Assembly: GCA_021166815.1 (NCBI GenBank)
Contig: JAJPEO010000287.1
Span: forward strand, 1-6,807
Source: Nocardioides sp.
GTDB taxonomy: Bacteria; Actinomycetota; Actinomycetes; Propionibacteriales; Nocardioidaceae
Direction of reading: 5' to 3'
Length of the DNA: 6,807 nt
The notes beneath the pieces were generated by a model that was given only the letters and a program-made list of their open reading frames with translations, was not told the DNA's origin and searched no databases. Position 1 is the first letter of the stretch. Each line of letters begins with the position of its first letter. Positions 1 through 6,265 of this stretch are shown one piece after another. The translations under genes were made by a program, and so were the position numbers.

Positions 1-305
1 AACTGGGGGAAGTCCACGGAGTCGACCAGCTCGTTGAATGCCTGGGTCGAGCCCTCGAAGCCGGGGTTGTAGCCCTCGTAGCCCATCTGCTCACCGGAGT
101 CGGTCGCCATCGGCAGGGCGACGGTGAGCCCGCGCTTGAGCCGCTCCTCGTTGGCCAGGTCCTGCACCAGGTCGGTGTAGATCTGCTGCTGCTCGCTCAG
201 CTGCATGCCCTGGTAGGCCCCGACGCCGCTGAGCGTCTCCACCGCCTTGGCCCGAGCGACGTCGAGGATCTCGCGCTCCGTGTCGGGGGTCGAGTAGATC
301 GTCAT
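1..305 (-). CDS. Unknown protein, N-terminal 101 residues (runs off the left edge)
   Basis: This reading frame is open from an ATG at 305 to the window edge, giving 101 visible residues beginning MTIYSTPDTEREILDVARAK; the C-terminus lies outside. I do not recognise the family. Residues 5-60 are charged and look largely helical, with a QQQ run at 39-41. Residues 70-87 are different: Gly- and aromatic-rich (GEQMGYEGYNPGFEGS), possibly a flexible or sticky segment. No signal peptide or membrane segment is visible, so a cytosolic location is inferred. It starts 18 nt after the stop of the 652-residue protein gene on the same strand, so it should be the fourth gene of the regulator-protease operon. 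The ribosome site is weak (GGCGGA a few bases upstream), which would fit coupling to the preceding gene. That it is a real gene is fairly sure; its function is unknown. Confidence 0.8.
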   Translation of the reverse strand, partial: MTIYSTPDTEREILDVARAKAVETLSGVGAYQGMQLSEQQQIYTDLVQDLANEERLKRGLTVALPMATDSGEQMGYEGYNPGFEGSTQAFNELVDSVDFPQ

Positions 306-323
306 CGTGTCCGCCTGTCCGGG

Positions 324-2282
324 TCAGAAGTTCCAGGGATCCTGCGACGCCCCTCCGCCCGACCTGCCGGGTGCCCCGACCGGGACGCCGGGCATGCCGG
401 GGACCGGGGGCACGCCCGGGGGCATCGGGATCGGCGGCATGCCGGGGTACGCCGAGCCGTGCTCGCCGTACCCGGACTCCTCGCCGGAGTCCTCGGACCC
501 GTCCTCCAGCAGCAGGTCGCCGGACTCCTCCTGCAGGATGCTCTGCGTGGTGATGAAGGCGTCGACGTTGCTGATGAAGCGGGAGAACTCGGCGTCCTGC
601 TCGAAGCGCGACGGCGTGTACTTCGCGACGTCGCGGATGATCGAGTAGCCGAGCCGTGCTTTGTTGTCGAGCGTCAGGGCACGGAGCTGCCGGCCCTGCG
701 CGGCCGCGAGCCGCTCGACCACCTTCAGCCACGAGCCGCCCGCCGGTGCCAGGTGCTTGAGCACCTCGGCGTGCCCGAAGACGCGCTTGCGGAGGAAGTC
801 GAGCTCGGCGTACATCAGCGGCGTCATCACCGTCGCCATGCCGACGCAGGTCGTGGACAGGTTGTACTGGAGGTCCTCGACGGCCTGCATCACGTTCTGG
901 CGCGAGACGTAGCTGTCCGGGTTGGGGCTGGACTGCGCCCGCTCGAGGAACCGGGCGGACTCGAGCATGAGGATCTTCCAGAGGCGGCCGAAGTCGCCGT
1001 TCGCGATCGCGCCGTCGGGCAGCGGGCTGCCGCCCAGGTCGAAGACCTGCTTGTAGAAGGAGCGCCTCTCCGCCTCGTGCGTGACGTGCATGGCTCGGTG
1101 CTCCCGCGCCTCCTCGTCCCAGCCGCGGAACTGCTCGTTGAAGACGTAGTCCTCCAGGTCACGGCGCAGGGTCCGGTCCTCGATGGCGAAGCCCTCCTGG
1201 AAGAGGTAGCGGTGGGTGAAGTACCGCATCGCGTCGAAGGTGCCGAGCTCGTCACCGAGCGCCAGCACGTAGTAGAGCTGGGACGCGCACTTGACCGCGG
1301 CCGTGCTGATCGCGACCTGGCTGGTGCTCTCGCTGAAGAAGTCGACCTGGAACGGGTCGCCGGGGTCGGTGCCCACGCCGGAGTCGGGGTACTCGGACTC
1401 GGCGATCTGGGCCGCGTACAGGGGCACCAGCTGCTTGTAGTTCGCATCGGTGACCGGCGAGGACTTCAGCCTCGTCACGAGGGCGTCGTGCTGGCCGTCG
1501 GTGAGCCAGGTGACCTTCGCGTCGCTGATGTACTTCTCGTACCTCGCGTTCTCGACGTGGCCCTCGAGCAGCCGCTCCACGCTCGGCTCGAAGCTCATCT
1601 CGGTGACGCTGAGCCGCGCCTCGCGCAGCGCCCGTACCGCGGCGCCGTCGTCGTCGCGGATGCCGGCGATGTTCAGCTGCTTCACCGACACCCACTTGCG
1701 GGCGGCACCCACGAGCGCGTAGTCGACGACGTCGGCGACGCCCGTGGCGCTGGTCGCCACGAAGTTGAACAGCGCCTGCACGTTGGTGATGCCTCGGACC
1801 AGCGTGCCCCGCGCGACGAGCAGGTCCCGGAGCCCCCGTCGGTCGAGCACGGCCCGTTGGGCCACGTCGAGCTCGTGGTAGCGGTCGGAGACCTCCTCGT
1901 CGAAGGCGTAGCGCACCTGGGCGAGCGCGGTGTCGCGGTCGAGGACCTCGGCGACGGTCTCGTCCTTGTCGTTGACCTGCTGGCCCTCGAGGATCGCGAC
2001 GAGGGTGCCCTTCTCCCACTCCGGGGTCTGCCCGCGGTCGGTGTAGCGCGTCGGGTGGAGCGGCTTGCCGGCCCAGTCCTTCAGCGTGGCGCGATGGTCA
2101 GCCCCGTCCACGATGCGGCTCTGGAGCAGCCCGTCGAGGTGGTCGAGCTCGGCCTGCACCGACGGGTCGAGACCCGGGGTGAAGCCCTGCATCGAGGCGG
2201 TCGCGCGACTCAGGCGGAAGCGCCCGATGCTCGTCGGCTCGGCGCCGAAGCGGGTGGCGGTGCCGTTCGGGTTGGGTGCCAT
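324..2282 (-). CDS. Unknown 652-residue protein with acidic and Pro/Gly/Met-rich C-terminal tail
   Basis: I cannot assign this 652-residue protein to a family. Residues about 40-585 look like a folded, mostly helical body with long charged stretches and only two cysteines (C332, C479). There is no signal peptide and no convincing transmembrane segment, so it is probably cytosolic. From about 584 composition changes abruptly: an acidic linker (584-608, many E/D/S/G), then a Pro/Gly/Met-rich low-complexity tail (613-640), a glycine run, and the terminal residues SQDPWNF. Such a tail is likely disordered and may mediate assembly, partner binding or protease recognition; this is inference. The start is set by AGGAGA five bases upstream of the ATG. 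It lies 16 nt after the subtilase gene and 18 nt before the next unknown gene. A structural or scaffold component, or a substrate of the neighbouring protease, are possibilities without direct evidence. Confidence 0.9.
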   Translation of the reverse strand: MAPNPNGTATRFGAEPTSIGRFRLSRATASMQGFTPGLDPSVQAELDHLDGLLQSRIVDGADHRATLKDWAGKPLHPTRYTDRGQTPEWEKGTLVAILEGQQVNDKDETVAEVLDRDTALAQVRYAFDEEVSDRYHELDVAQRAVLDRRGLRDLLVARGTLVRGITNVQALFNFVATSATGVADVVDYALVGAARKWVSVKQLNIAGIRDDDGAAVRALREARLSVTEMSFEPSVERLLEGHVENARYEKYISDAKVTWLTDGQHDALVTRLKSSPVTDANYKQLVPLYAAQIAESEYPDSGVGTDPGDPFQVDFFSESTSQVAISTAAVKCASQLYYVLALGDELGTFDAMRYFTHRYLFQEGFAIEDRTLRRDLEDYVFNEQFRGWDEEAREHRAMHVTHEAERRSFYKQVFDLGGSPLPDGAIANGDFGRLWKILMLESARFLERAQSSPNPDSYVSRQNVMQAVEDLQYNLSTTCVGMATVMTPLMYAELDFLRKRVFGHAEVLKHLAPAGGSWLKVVERLAAAQGRQLRALTLDNKARLGYSIIRDVAKYTPSRFEQDAEFSRFISNVDAFITTQSILQEESGDLLLEDGSEDSGEESGYGEHGSAYPGMPPIPMPPGVPPVPGMPGVPVGAPGRSGGGASQDPWNF

Positions 2283-2287
2283 CGGTG

Positions 2288-2293
2288 TCTCCT
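2288..2293 (-). promoter_or_regulatory. Ribosome binding site of the 652-residue protein gene
   Basis: On the minus strand AGGAGA lies five bases before the ATG at 2282. It sits in the 16-nt gap after the subtilase stop codon and fixes the start of the downstream gene. This is a close match to the anti-Shine-Dalgarno complement. Confidence 0.75.
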
Positions 2294-2298
2294 GCGTG

Positions 2299-3600
2299 CT
2301 AGTTGAGCGAGTTGAGCAGCCACTTGAACGAGTCGGTCAGGTTGATCAGCCCGTACCCCGCGTGGCGACTGCGGGGCTGGCTGTCGATCCGGTCCGAGGT
2401 CTCGCGCAGCAGCCTGAGGACGGCCGCGGCGTCGAGGTCACGGCCGCGGTCGCGGCCGTACGACTTGAACAGGGCGACGGCGCCGGCGACGACCGGTGCG
2501 GCCTGCGAGGTGCCCGAGGCGACGGCGTACCGGCCGCGGGCGTAGGAGCTGAGGATGTTGACGCCCGGGGCGACGACCGAGATCGGCGCGCCGTACGACG
2601 TGAAGCCGGCGACGCTCCCCGCGTCGTCGACGGCACCGACCGCGACGACGCCGGGCAGGGCTCCGGGGTAGTACTTGGTGTCCGCGCCGTCGTTGCCGCT
2701 GGCGGCCACCACGGTGACGCCGTGGCTGAGCGCGTACCGGATGACGTCCTGGTGCGGGAGCCCTCCGCCGGTGTGGCGGATGCCCAGGCTCATGTTGATG
2801 ACCTCGGCACCCTGGTCGGTGGCCCACTTGATCGCGGGGTTGATGTTGTCGACGATCCCCGCACCCTGCAGCCCGTCGCCGGCGCGCAGCGTCGCGAGGA
2901 CCCGCACCGCCATGAGGCGGCACCCGGGGGCCAGCCCGACCGGCATCCGGGCCCCCTCGCCGGCGATGATCCCGGCCACGTGGGTGCCGTGCCCGAGCTC
3001 GTCCTCGGGGTCGTCGTCGACGCCCAGGTGGTCACCCACGAACGAGGAGGTGTCCAAGCCGTGCAGGTCGACGAAGTCGGCCCGCGCCACGACCTTGCCG
3101 CGGATCTCGGGATGGTCGAGGTTCACGCCGGTGTCCAGCACGGCGACCCGGACGTCGGGACGACCGCGGGTCAGGGCGTGCGCGAAACCGAGCCCGATCA
3201 GGTCCTCGTGCACCTCGGCGGTCGACGCCGGCGCGGCGAGCTCGGCGCGGTCGGGCACCGGGGTCCGGACGACCTCGAGCTGGTGACACGACTCCACCTG
3301 CGGGAGCCCGCTGATCGCAGCCAGCGTGGCGTCCGGCAGCCGCGTCGTGTCGTCTGCCAGCACGAGGCGGTAGGTGCGGTCGAGCCCGTGGTGACGCTCG
3401 ACCTCGCTCCACCCGGTGCCGGCTGGTGCGTACTCGTGGGTGACCCAGAACTCACGACCCGAGCCGTGCAGCACCTGGTCCACCTCGGGCAGGAACGAGG
3501 TGACGACGACGGACTTGTCGGTGATGAACCGCTGCCAGTCCGGGATCGGCACCGGCTCGGCCACTGCCGTGCGCAGCTTGACCACCAGGTGGTGCTTCAT
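2299..3600 (-). CDS. Subtilisin-family (S8) serine protease without signal peptide
   Basis: This is a 433-residue subtilase, an endopeptidase using an Asp-His-Ser triad. D156 lies in VAVLDTGVNLDHPEI, H204 in ELGHGTHVAGII and S365 in VASGTSQAAPVV; the oxyanion-hole Asn is N303 in AASGNDGA. All key residues are present, so it should be active. Residues 1-145 precede the catalytic domain. The part around 75-112 (TYRLVLAD, then LPQVESCHQLEVV) resembles the end of an I9-type inhibitor prodomain, so autocatalytic maturation is plausible. No N-terminal signal peptide and no C-terminal membrane anchor are visible, unlike secreted subtilisins and mycosins; a cytosolic role is inferred. The usual GTSMAAPHV motif is GTSQAAPVV here. 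The gene follows the LuxR-type regulator and precedes two unknown genes. The ATG at 3600 is chosen because the protein then begins MKHHLVVKLR, a natural first strand. A TTG at 3636 would add 12 residues. Confidence 0.93.
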   Translation of the reverse strand: MKHHLVVKLRTAVAEPVPIPDWQRFITDKSVVVTSFLPEVDQVLHGSGREFWVTHEYAPAGTGWSEVERHHGLDRTYRLVLADDTTRLPDATLAAISGLPQVESCHQLEVVRTPVPDRAELAAPASTAEVHEDLIGLGFAHALTRGRPDVRVAVLDTGVNLDHPEIRGKVVARADFVDLHGLDTSSFVGDHLGVDDDPEDELGHGTHVAGIIAGEGARMPVGLAPGCRLMAVRVLATLRAGDGLQGAGIVDNINPAIKWATDQGAEVINMSLGIRHTGGGLPHQDVIRYALSHGVTVVAASGNDGADTKYYPGALPGVVAVGAVDDAGSVAGFTSYGAPISVVAPGVNILSSYARGRYAVASGTSQAAPVVAGAVALFKSYGRDRGRDLDAAAVLRLLRETSDRIDSQPRSRHAGYGLINLTDSFKWLLNSLN

Positions 3601-3645
3601 CCCAGAAGTGAACGGCGCACCGGCCCGGAGCGGCAATGCGCAGAA

Positions 3646-4377
3646 CTACCACCCTCCGGTACGGGGCTCGTCCGTCGCCGGGAGCAGCCCGAGCTCACGC
3701 CCACGCGACACCGCCAGCAGCCTGTCGTGGACGCCGAGCTTCCGGTAGAGGTTGCCCAGGTGCTTGTGGACGGTGCGCTCGGAGACCAGCAGGCGCTGGG
3801 CGATGGAGCGCGCGAGCAGTCCTTGTGCCAGCAGCGCGAGGACGTCCATCTCGCGGTCGGTCAGGGACACGCTCGCCCGTGGGAGGGCCGGCCCGGGGGG
3901 ACGCGGCGGCTCCAGGCGCAGGACCACGTGCTCGACGAGCGTCAGCGGGTGCAGCGCCGAGTCGACGCGTCGGGTGTCCTCCAGCCCGAAGGGGTGGTCG
4001 CGACCCAGCACCAGCACCGAGAAGCGTGACGTCTCCCGGGTCAGCGGCAGCTCGGCGAGGTACGGCATCACCATCCAGTCCAGGGTCACCCGCCGACAGG
4101 TGCTGGCGGTCCACTCCGCGTCGCGCGCTCCGGGAACGTCGTGGTCCCCGGCCAGGACCAGGGACCGGGCTCCCTCCCGCGCCGCACGCCAGAGGCACAC
4201 CGACCAGAACGGCTGGACACCGTCGACGTACGCATGGCCGATGGCGGCGCACTCGAAGAGCTCGGCCACCCCCGCGCACAGGTGGTTGCGCGCGTCGGTC
4301 CCGCAGTCGAGTGCCTCGAGAACGTCGTTCACGAGGCGGAGCATGGCTGGGGCGAACCCCCGAGAAAGTCCAACCAT
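3646..4377 (-). CDS. LuxR-type transcriptional regulator
   Basis: This 243-residue protein has a C-terminal LuxR/NarL-type helix-turn-helix at about 170-232. The signature starts SLTDREMDVLALLAQG, continues with SIAQRLLVSERTVHKHLGNL and ends YRKLGVHDRLLAV; this is a near-textbook match, with TVHKHL as the recognition helix. Residues 1-155 form an alpha/beta sensor-like region; strands such as RFSVLVLGRDHPF followed by a final helix are suggestive of a GAF-like fold, but that is only inferred. There is no phospho-receiver motif set, so it is not a classical response regulator. It is the first gene of the minus-strand operon, so autoregulation and control of the protease and its neighbours is the simplest reading. 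The ATG at 4377 has poor spacing to the nearest purine-rich tract (AAGGAG about 20 nt upstream). A second ATG at codon 12 is the alternative start. Confidence 0.92.
   Translation of the reverse strand: MVGLSRGFAPAMLRLVNDVLEALDCGTDARNHLCAGVAELFECAAIGHAYVDGVQPFWSVCLWRAAREGARSLVLAGDHDVPGARDAEWTASTCRRVTLDWMVMPYLAELPLTRETSRFSVLVLGRDHPFGLEDTRRVDSALHPLTLVEHVVLRLEPPRPPGPALPRASVSLTDREMDVLALLAQGLLARSIAQRLLVSERTVHKHLGNLYRKLGVHDRLLAVSRGRELGLLPATDEPRTGGW
3652..3657 (-). promoter_or_regulatory. Possible ribosome binding site inside the end of the LuxR-type gene
   Basis: GGAGGG on the minus strand lies in the last codons of the regulator gene, just before its TAG stop at 3646-3648. It is 15 nt from the in-frame TTG at 3636 and 51 nt from the ATG at 3600. 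The ATG itself has no good Shine-Dalgarno sequence close by. The site therefore either serves the TTG start at a longer than ideal spacing or is incidental. Confidence 0.3.
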
Positions 4378-4433
4378 TGCGCACCAGGCCTTGAAGGCTC
4401 CTTGACGGTAGCGCAGCAGCAGACCGCCCGAAC

Positions 4434-4452
4434 CACCTATCTAGACCAGGTG
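4434..4452. promoter_or_regulatory. Candidate operator: imperfect inverted repeat with central TCTAGA
   Basis: CACCT (4434-4438) and AGGTG (4448-4452) form an inverted repeat with a nine-base spacer, and the spacer region includes the palindrome TCTAGA (4440-4445). It is the only AT-richer patch in this intergenic region and lies 57 bases upstream of the LuxR-type start codon. LuxR/NarL-type proteins usually bind inverted repeats as dimers, so this is a reasonable candidate site. The arms are short and could occur by chance. Confidence 0.25.
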
Positions 4453-4491
4453 CGGTGACCTTGGACCCTGCCGCGTGGGGGTGGGCACGCC

Positions 4492-4497
4492 TAGCGT
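4492..4497 (+). promoter_or_regulatory. Candidate -10 element (TAGCGT) for the 107-residue membrane protein gene
   Basis: TAGCGT fits the actinobacterial housekeeping-type -10 pattern TAnnnT and lies 36 bases upstream of the ATG at 4534, which would give a leader of roughly 30 bases. No convincing -35 hexamer is seen at the expected distance, which is common in these genomes but lowers confidence. Confidence 0.35.
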
Positions 4498-4518
4498 GGA
4501 AGCCGGTGACACCGGACG

Positions 4519-4526
4519 AAGGAGGT
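4519..4526 (+). promoter_or_regulatory. Strong ribosome binding site AAGGAGGT
   Basis: AAGGAGGT is a perfect Shine-Dalgarno sequence whose end lies seven bases before the ATG at 4534. It decides the start: the in-frame GTG at 4525 overlaps this site and cannot be the start codon. Confidence 0.85.
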
Positions 4527-4533
4527 GCTCGTC

Positions 4534-4857
4534 ATGAACACGACTGGTGCACTCGCACCGGGTGGTCACGCGGCCCGGGTGCTGGCGATCGCATCGTTGG
4601 TCGTCCTGGTGGTGGCGGCCGTGCTCTTCGGGGGCGTGTGGGCTGCCTTCGGCGAGGACGCCGTCTCGGACAACTGGGTCGGGTTCACCGTCGTGGTGGG
4701 CCTGTTCGTCGGCCTCTTCGGCTCGCTCACGGCGATGCTCATGGCGGTCGTCGCCGGGCTGCGCCACGGGGAGTGGGCCAGGCTGTGGCTGCCCCTCGTG
4801 ACGTTCCCCGGAGTCGTCGCCGTGGTCGCCCTGATGGAGCTGTTCGTCTTCGAGTGA
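4534..4857 (+). CDS. Small membrane protein with three predicted transmembrane segments
   Basis: This 107-residue hydrophobic protein is not one I recognise. Three transmembrane segments can be read at about 16-39, 48-75 and 84-106. Between the first two is an acidic loop (GEDAVSDN), and between the last two a short basic/polar loop (RHGEWAR). By the positive-inside rule the RHGEWAR loop is probably cytoplasmic and the acidic loop outside. There is no cleavable signal peptide. The gene has the best ribosome site in the window, so it is probably well translated. It diverges from the LuxR-type regulator and stands 76 nt ahead of the MFS transporter on the same strand, separated by possible hairpins. 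Whether it belongs functionally with either neighbour is unclear. Confidence 0.85.
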   Translation: MNTTGALAPGGHAARVLAIASLVVLVVAAVLFGGVWAAFGEDAVSDNWVGFTVVVGLFVGLFGSLTAMLMAVVAGLRHGEWARLWLPLVTFPGVVAVVALMELFVFE

Positions 4858-4860
4858 CCC

Positions 4861-4889
4861 CCACGGCTCGCGAACCCCGTGGCGCGAGC
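4861..4889 (+). terminator. Overlapping alternative hairpins after the small membrane protein gene
   Basis: Two stems share sequence here. CCACGG (4861-4866) pairs with CCGTGG (4877-4882), and GCTCGCG (4866-4872) pairs with CGCGAGC (4883-4889). Each has a ten-base loop, and they cannot form together. They start four bases after the stop codon at 4855-4857. No U-tract follows, so this could be a GC-rich terminator without U-tail, an attenuator-like switch, or incidental pairing in GC-rich DNA. Confidence 0.35.
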
Positions 4890-4922
4890 GCCCGAGCCCT
4901 GTGATGCTGGGTGTGGACCTAC

Positions 4923-4930
4923 AGGGGGAG
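4923..4930 (+). promoter_or_regulatory. Ribosome binding site of the MFS transporter gene
   Basis: AGGGGGAG lies three bases before the ATG at 4934, with the G run five to nine bases upstream. It favours that ATG over the in-frame GTG at 4901 and ATG at 4904. A GATGCT hexamer at 4903-4908 could be a -10 element; if so, the transcript would begin after those upstream start codons. Confidence 0.7.
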
Positions 4931-4933
4931 CGG

Positions 4934-6265
4934 ATGCCGCGACAGTTCACGAGGGTGCTCGTCAACACGCTGCTGGCCAACGTCACGACCAGCTTCTTGT
5001 GGTTCGCGCTGACCTTCTGGGTCTACCTCGGCACGCGCTCGGTGCTGGCGACGTCGATCGTCGGCGGCGCCTTCATGCTGCTGATCGCCATCACCGGCAT
5101 CCCCTTCGGCACCTACGTCGACCACGTCCGCAAGCTGCGCGTGATGTGGGTCGCGACCCTTGTCGCCCTGGTGTCCTTCGCCCTGGCCGGGGGCCTGTAC
5201 GTTGCCGTCGGCCCCGACCGCATCCTCGACATGGGCGGTCCGTGGTTCTGGTTGTTCACCGCGATCGTCCTGTGCGGCGGGGTGGTGGAGAACGCCCGCA
5301 ACATCGCCCTGTCGACGACGGTCACGATCCTCGTGCCACAGGAGCAGCACGCCCAGGCCAACGGCGCCGTCGGGGCGGTGCAGGGCGTCGGCTTCCTGGT
5401 GACCAGCATCTTCTCCGGGCTCTCCGTCGGCCTGCTGGGCATGGGCTGGACGATCGCCCTGGCCGTCGCCGGGCTCGCGATCGCGGCGGCCCACCTCACG
5501 CTCGTGCGGATCGACGAGCCCGAGATCGTGCACGACCCGACCCGCAGCAAGGTCGACCTCGCCGGCAGCCTCGCCGCGATCCATGCCGTGCCCGGGCTGC
5601 TCGCGCTGATCCTGCTGGCCTGCTTCAACAACCTCCTGGGCGGCGTCTACATGTCGCTGATGGACCCGTACGGCCTGGAGATGTTCTCGGTGGAGGCCTG
5701 GGGACTCGTGTACGGCGTCACCGCCACGGGGTTCATCGCCGGCGGAGTGGTGGTGTCGCGGCTCGGGCTGGGCCGCAACCCGTTGCGCACGATGCTCCGG
5801 CTGCTCGTGCTGATGGGCCTGATCGGCGCGCTGTTCACGGTCCGCGAGTGGGCCTGGCTCTACATCGCCGGCATCTGGCTCTACATGGGCATCATCCCCG
5901 CGGTCGAGGCCGCGGAGCAGACGGTCATCCAGAAGGTCGTGCCCCTCCCGCGCCAGGGCCGCGTCTTCGGCTTCGCGCAGGCGGTCGAGGTGGGGGCCGC
6001 GCCGATCACGGCGTTCGCCATCGGCCCGGTCGCCGAGTACCTCGTCATCCCGTGGAGCCGTACGCCCGCCGGGCGCGACCTGCTAGCGCCCCTGCTGGGC
6101 CACGGCGAGATGCGCGGCGTGGCCCTGGTCTTCCTGGCCAGCGGCGTGGTGATGGTCGCGGTGGTGCTGCTCGCCTTCACCACCCGCTTCTACCGCGCCC
6201 TGTCGGAGGTCGTGACGACGAGCCCGGACGAGCCGTTGGAGCCCGCGGACATACTGGCCCCGTGA
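4934..6265 (+). CDS. MFS transporter, drug/macrolide-efflux-like
   Basis: This 443-residue polytopic membrane protein has the hydrophobic pattern of a 12-helix major facilitator. The family's loop 2-3 motif A is present as GTYVDHVRKLRVM (59-71), with G59, D63 and basic residues after it. The segments around QANGAVGAVQGVG (141-153) and PLPRQGRVFGFAQAVEVGAAP (two parts, 337-357) are typical of the macrolide-efflux-like (MefA/MFS_3-type) group, which exports small molecules using the proton gradient. The central cytoplasmic loop lies at about 193-212. The substrate cannot be told from sequence. The tail after 425 is acidic and Pro-rich and probably cytoplasmic. The ATG at 4934 is chosen for its ribosome site; the first helix then starts soon after residue 8. 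Its stop codon overlaps the start of the nitroreductase gene by four bases, implying coupled expression. Confidence 0.93.
   Translation: MPRQFTRVLVNTLLANVTTSFLWFALTFWVYLGTRSVLATSIVGGAFMLLIAITGIPFGTYVDHVRKLRVMWVATLVALVSFALAGGLYVAVGPDRILDMGGPWFWLFTAIVLCGGVVENARNIALSTTVTILVPQEQHAQANGAVGAVQGVGFLVTSIFSGLSVGLLGMGWTIALAVAGLAIAAAHLTLVRIDEPEIVHDPTRSKVDLAGSLAAIHAVPGLLALILLACFNNLLGGVYMSLMDPYGLEMFSVEAWGLVYGVTATGFIAGGVVVSRLGLGRNPLRTMLRLLVLMGLIGALFTVREWAWLYIAGIWLYMGIIPAVEAAEQTVIQKVVPLPRQGRVFGFAQAVEVGAAPITAFAIGPVAEYLVIPWSRTPAGRDLLAPLLGHGEMRGVALVFLASGVVMVAVVLLAFTTRFYRALSEVVTTSPDEPLEPADILAP

Larger units (their letters stand above)
4378..4533. promoter_or_regulatory. Divergent promoter region between LuxR-type and membrane-protein genes
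   Basis: These 156 bases separate two divergently transcribed genes and must carry at least the promoter of the minus-strand operon and probably that of the plus-strand membrane gene. Visible elements are a short palindrome GCCTTGAAGGC at 4388-4398, an AT-richer patch with an imperfect inverted repeat around 4434-4452, and a TAGCGT hexamer at 4492-4497. No coding frame of interest was seen here. Confidence 0.6.

Noticed and set aside
459..2306. Long plus-strand open frame of 615 codons opposite the 652-residue protein gene
   Set aside because: It is the mirror of a well-supported minus-strand gene in GC-rich DNA. Its translation is Val/Leu/Arg/Asp-rich low complexity without recognisable motifs and has no good ribosome site.
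2065..4029. Long plus-strand open frame of 654 codons opposite the subtilase and regulator genes
   Set aside because: It spans the junctions of three minus-strand genes and lies opposite the subtilase catalytic motifs, which are unmistakable. Composition is typical of an antisense shadow frame.
1..4377. Prophage or tailed-phage head module (protease plus scaffold/structural proteins)
   Set aside because: Known prohead proteases are not S8 subtilases, and no portal, terminase, capsid or tail motif is visible; the operon is headed by a LuxR-type regulator.
4402..4443. TTGACG (4402-4407) with TATCTA (4438-4443) as a plus-strand promoter
   Set aside because: The spacer is 30 bases, far from the usual 16-19, so the two hexamers do not form one promoter.
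4901..4933. Upstream start (GTG 4901 or ATG 4904) for the MFS gene
   Set aside because: The AGGGGGAG ribosome site at 4923-4930 lies downstream of these codons and fits the ATG at 4934; the extra 11 residues look non-conserved and precede the first helix.
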